This document shows, piece after piece, positions 6,847 to 8,992 of a stretch of 8,992 bases of DNA. Below the pieces are notes generated by a model, which had not been told where the DNA came from, ran no database searches, and worked only from the letters and a program-made list of their open reading frames with translations. The first letter of the stretch is position 1. The number at the start of each line of letters is the position of its first letter. Source of the stretch: Candidatus Fibrimonadales bacterium (GTDB taxonomy: Bacteria > Fibrobacterota > Fibrobacteria > Fibrobacterales > Fibrobacteraceae); the NCBI GenBank assembly GCA_009788135.1, contig WQSA01000052.1, positions 2,800-11,791 on the forward strand, in the 5' to 3' direction. The position numbers and the translations under genes are program-made.

Positions 6847-7197
6847 ATGGGGAGCTATTTTGCCGTAGCCGAAATTTGCATACCCAATACAATTTTAGAC
6901 AGTTTATCGTATAGCATTGACGAGGGCGTTGAAAAGGGTGCTGTTGTTTGGGTTTCGCTGAGAGGGCATAAAAAGCTTGGCATTGTGCTGAATATAACGC
7001 ACGATGCTCCAAAGTATGAACTAAAACCTGCAACAAAACATGAATCCGGTTATATGTTCTCAGAGCGATATTTAGAAACATTGCAATGGTGCGCTAATTA
7101 TTATATGTGTTCAGTTGGCGAAGCGCTCACAGCGTTTTGGCCAGCGGATTTGGAAAAATATCTATGCAGCTTACCGATGAACAGCAAAATGCATTAA
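6847..7197 (+). CDS. priA: Primosomal protein N' (PriA), N-terminal 3'-DNA-binding domain; frame-shifted from the helicase part
   Basis: This frame encodes the PriA N-terminal domain that recognises the 3' end of the leading strand at stalled forks. Family features are YFAVAEICIPNTILDSLSYSI (residues 4-24), GAVVWVSLRGHKKLGIVL (31-48) and RYLETLQWCANYYMCSVGEALTAFWPADL (74-102). The start is ATG 6847, placed 6 nt after AGGA (6837-6840); the in-frame TTG at 6844 is too close to that site. After Lys104 the frame leaves the family pattern and stops at 7195-7197, giving 116 residues. The helicase continues in the -1 frame. The switch best fits the A5 run at 7154-7158: one more A would join Glu-Lys to Ile-Ser-Met-Gln-Leu and yield a 633-residue PriA. 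Possible causes are a real indel, transcript or ribosome slippage, or a homopolymer sequencing error. Confidence 0.85.
   Translation: MGSYFAVAEICIPNTILDSLSYSIDEGVEKGAVVWVSLRGHKKLGIVLNITHDAPKYELKPATKHESGYMFSERYLETLQWCANYYMCSVGEALTAFWPADLEKYLCSLPMNSKMH
7154..7158 (+). other. A5 homopolymer at the priA frame junction
   Basis: Zero-frame codons read gaa aaa tat and then reach a stop at 7197; the -1 frame reads gga aaa ata tct atg cag and continues into the helicase. Sequence resemblance to PriA ends in the first frame near 7158 and begins in the second near 7164-7170, which places the junction here. Lys-AAA can re-pair on AAA after a -1 slip, but the full X XXY YYZ heptamer is absent and no obvious downstream stimulatory stem is seen. 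A one-base loss from an A6 run is the simplest explanation. Confidence 0.7.
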
Positions 7198-8747
7198 ACC
7201 AGTTACAAGCCATGCTGCAAGGAAGCGGTTTTCGCGGAGCATTATTGCACGGCGTAACGGGTAGCGGAAAAACACAGGTTTATTTGGAGCTTGCAAAAGA
7301 TGCTCTGAATTTAGGGATGAAGATTCTGATTCTTGTTCCCGAAATAAATTTAACTCCGCAAACCAGAAAAAGATTTGAAGATTTTTTGCAATGCGAAATC
7401 CCTATTCTGCATTCTGGATTGGGAGCCAAAGAGAAAAGAGAGACTTGGAAAAAATTGTTGCTGAATGAACCTAAAATTTTAATGGGTACGCGTTCTGCAA
7501 TTCTCGCCCCGTTTGAACCGCAATTAATTATAATAGACGAAGAGCACGATTCTTCTTATAAGCAACAAGATCCTGCCCCGCGCTACAACGTAAGGGAAAT
7601 GGCTTTTCACATTGCGCATAAATATGGAGCGTTGGTAGTTTTGGGCTCTGCTACGCCTTCTATGGAAAGCTATGAAAATGCAAAGAGAGGAAATCTAAAA
7701 CTTTTGGAAATGAAGAAGCGTCCGGGAGGGTTGCCGCTCCCAGAGGTGATAATTGCGGATATGAAAGAGGTGAGAAAAAAGCAGGACAAGGATTTGATGC
7801 TCTCTCCTATTTTGCGCGATGCTCTTGCCAAAACTATTTCCGATGGAAATCAGGCTATAATTCTGTTGAATCGCAGAGGCTACAGTACAACCAGAATTTG
7901 CGAGGAATGCGGAAATCCCCTGCTATGCACGGATTGCAACGTTGTGCTAGTCTATCATAAACAGCACGGTAAGCTTATGTGTCATTACTGCGGCAAGTCT
8001 TTCCCTCCCGACACTCATTGCAAATGCGGTTCAAAGGAATTCGTTTTTGCAGGAAGCGGCATAGAAAAGGCTGAAGAAGAAATTTTGGACTGGTTGCCAG
8101 ACTCTAAAATTCTCCGCTTGGATGCAGACACAACAAGCGGCGTGGGAGCGACGGAGAAACTTTTGCAGAAATTCAGAAAAAAGGAATGCAATATCCTTTT
8201 GGGAACTCAAATGGTAGCGAAGGGGCACGATTTTCCTGATGTTTCGCTTGTGGGCGTTCTTTGCGCAGACATAGGGAGCAACATTCCTGATTTTCGCGCA
8301 AGCGAAAGATATTTTCAGCTTTTGACGCAAGTTGCCGGCAGAGCGGGTCGTTTTTTGGAAAATTCACAGGTGATAATCCAGACTTTTTGCCCGGAAAATC
8401 CTGTTATGCAATTTGCAATAAAGCACAATTATTCTGGCTTTTCAAAATCTGAACTTGCCGAAAGACAAGAAGCTTTTTACCCACCGTTCTGCAAAATAAT
8501 TCAAATCAGACTGCAAGGCAAAAATAAAAACAGACTGGATTTAGTGGCAAAAAATCTTCGCTCTCAACTCTCAATTATCAACTCTCAACTTTCAATTCTA
8601 GGCCCAGCCGAGCCATTTGTGTCTAAAGTGCAAAAACTGCATCGTTTAGTGATAACGCTAAAAGCGGCAAATCCTGCGGATATTAAGAAGGCGATTGATA
8701 AAGTGGACTATAAGGGAGTGGAAATTAGGATTGATAGGGATTGCTGA
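7164..8747 (+). CDS. priA: Primosomal protein N' (PriA), helicase and C-terminal part; separated from its N-terminus by a -1 frameshift
   Basis: Superfamily 2 replication-restart helicase body. Counting from ATG 7164 (527 residues), visible motifs are Walker A GVTGSGKT (30-37), the DEEH box in IIIDEEHDSSYK (122-133), GSATPSMESY (161-170), four zinc-binding cysteine pairs (246/249, 255/258, 273/276, 286/288), GTQMVAKGHDFPDV (347-360), ADIGSNIPDFRASER (368-382) and motif VI QVAGRAGR (389-396). The fourth pair is CxC rather than the more common CxxC. The C-terminal domain GPAEPF...KLHRLVITL (480-499) is present. The frame is open upstream to a GTG at 7107, but that stretch only shadows the DNA-binding domain. 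ATG 7164 is a conservative independent start with weak ribosome-binding potential; most likely this is the 3' part of one gene, 6847-8747. The usual winged-helix region between the DNA-binding and helicase domains appears to be missing. Five heptanucleotide units interrupt the C-terminal region. Confidence 0.93.
   Translation: MQLTDEQQNALNQLQAMLQGSGFRGALLHGVTGSGKTQVYLELAKDALNLGMKILILVPEINLTPQTRKRFEDFLQCEIPILHSGLGAKEKRETWKKLLLNEPKILMGTRSAILAPFEPQLIIIDEEHDSSYKQQDPAPRYNVREMAFHIAHKYGALVVLGSATPSMESYENAKRGNLKLLEMKKRPGGLPLPEVIIADMKEVRKKQDKDLMLSPILRDALAKTISDGNQAIILLNRRGYSTTRICEECGNPLLCTDCNVVLVYHKQHGKLMCHYCGKSFPPDTHCKCGSKEFVFAGSGIEKAEEEILDWLPDSKILRLDADTTSGVGATEKLLQKFRKKECNILLGTQMVAKGHDFPDVSLVGVLCADIGSNIPDFRASERYFQLLTQVAGRAGRFLENSQVIIQTFCPENPVMQFAIKHNYSGFSKSELAERQEAFYPPFCKIIQIRLQGKNKNRLDLVAKNLRSQLSIINSQLSILGPAEPFVSKVQKLHRLVITLKAANPADIKKAIDKVDYKGVEIRIDRDC
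8562..8596 (+). repeat. Tandem heptanucleotide repeat inside priA
   Basis: Five consecutive 7-bp units read TCTCAAC, TCTCAAT, TATCAAC, TCTCAAC, TTTCAAT, followed by a diverged TCTAGGC (8597-8603). Three units (21 bp) equal seven codons, so the protein shows a heptad SQLSIIN then SQLSILG at the border of the PriA C-terminal domain. The period and sequence do not follow from PriA conservation, so the tract looks like a repeat expansion or an inserted repetitive element that kept the frame. Confidence 0.85.
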
Positions 8748-8883
8748 TGATCGCCACAATGGTTACGAAGACAACGCAGACGCTCACATGAAGCGGTAAA
8801 TTATGGGGCGCGAAGTGGTAGTTGCTATTACCAACGGGAAATTGGATTTCGGCACTTGGGAGCGAATTTTCTATGGCGAGTAA
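8746..8883 (+). pseudogene. yjbQ: Remnant of yjbQ (UPF0047) 3' end, broken by an in-frame TAA
   Basis: One frame reads DDRHNGYEDNADAHMKR, then stop (TAA 8797-8799), then IMGREVVVAITNGKLDFGTWERIFYGE, then stop (8881-8883). This is the conserved C-terminal part of the YjbQ/UPF0047 family, which has secondary thiamine-phosphate synthase activity in some members. Its hallmarks are the NADAH.K motif and NG.L..GTW..I. At the first stop the family normally has Gln, so CAA to TAA explains it. At the second stop the family normally continues with FDG and a short basic tail. The upstream half of the gene is absent, since the preceding bases are the priA end. The fragment directly abuts and slightly overlaps the priA stop. 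No start or ribosome site is present, so it is probably untranslated, decaying sequence left by a deletion or rearrangement. Confidence 0.85.
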
Positions 8884-8890
8884 AGGCGAG

Positions 8891-8992
8891 TTAAAGTATC
8901 GCAGTTTTATTTTCTTTCAATTTCTTGATTATCTCATCACGAACGCTTGGCATATCTTGTTCGTCATTATGAATATTGTTCATAATTTCGCT
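8891..8992 (-). CDS. Unidentified minus-strand ORF, 3' end only
   Basis: The last 102 bp contain an open minus-strand frame ending in TAA at 8893-8891. It encodes 33 visible residues, including an acidic stretch (HNDEQDMPSVRDE) and a basic helical end (IIKKLKENKTAIL). It runs off the window edge, so it may be the tail of a longer protein. Alternatively, an ATG at 8983 would make a 30-residue peptide, but no Shine-Dalgarno precedes it in the visible bases. I do not recognise the family. It ends 7 bp from the yjbQ remnant, converging on it. Confidence 0.45.
   Translation of the reverse strand, partial: SEIMNNIHNDEQDMPSVRDEIIKKLKENKTAIL

Noticed and set aside
7150..7166. Classical programmed -1 frameshift site (as in dnaX)
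   Set aside because: The A5 run allows only single-codon Lys slippage; the full slippery heptamer, an internal Shine-Dalgarno and a clear downstream stem were not seen. Left open as slippage versus indel.
8803..8883. Separate 26-residue gene starting at ATG 8803
   Set aside because: Its sequence is the conserved YjbQ C-terminal tail after the internal stop, with no ribosome site; better seen as part of the remnant.

Overview
The window is an ordinary-looking chromosomal stretch from a Gram-negative bacterium. Five surface-type proteins support this: four have lipoprotein signal peptides and one is a single-pass PASTA protein. A membrane pyrophosphatase and a PriA with a Bacteroidota/Fibrobacterota-like flavour fit an anaerobe of the FCB type, but the sequence does not fix the phylum. 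Base composition is moderate and codons often end in A or T. Some genes have clear Shine-Dalgarno sites (before 6349 and 6847), while others have none visible.

Layout. (1) 1-579 (+) is the 3' part of ettA, a ribosome-associated ABC-F ATPase; its Walker A lies just outside the window. (2) 612-1451 (+) encodes a lipoprotein with a metallo-beta-lactamase fold. (3) 1438-3996 (-) is a three-gene, overlapping envelope operon. In transcription order it encodes a PASTA-repeat membrane protein, a TPR lipoprotein, and a small lipoprotein that may be LolB/DUF4292-like. Its last gene runs tail to tail into the metallo-hydrolase gene with a 14-bp overlap. (4) A 34-bp divergent intergenic gap holds a perfect 24-bp palindrome (4001-4024). 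(5) 4031-8747 (+) is a second tight operon: hppA (K+-dependent type membrane pyrophosphatase), a small lipoprotein, and priA. (6) 8746-8883 is a decayed 3' remnant of yjbQ (UPF0047), followed by the 3' end of an unidentified minus-strand ORF.

Functionally, the left minus-strand operon and the lipoproteins concern the cell envelope. HppA couples pyrophosphate hydrolysis to ion pumping. EttA and PriA are housekeeping proteins for translation and replication restart.

The signals most worth a second look are: priA split by a -1 frameshift at an A5 run; five tandem heptanucleotide units inside the priA 3' coding region; the yjbQ remnant with an in-frame TAA just after priA; and the palindrome between the divergent operons, which could serve as a shared operator or symmetrical promoter. 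I see no mobile element, CRISPR array, tRNA or rRNA, and no clearly novel multi-gene system.
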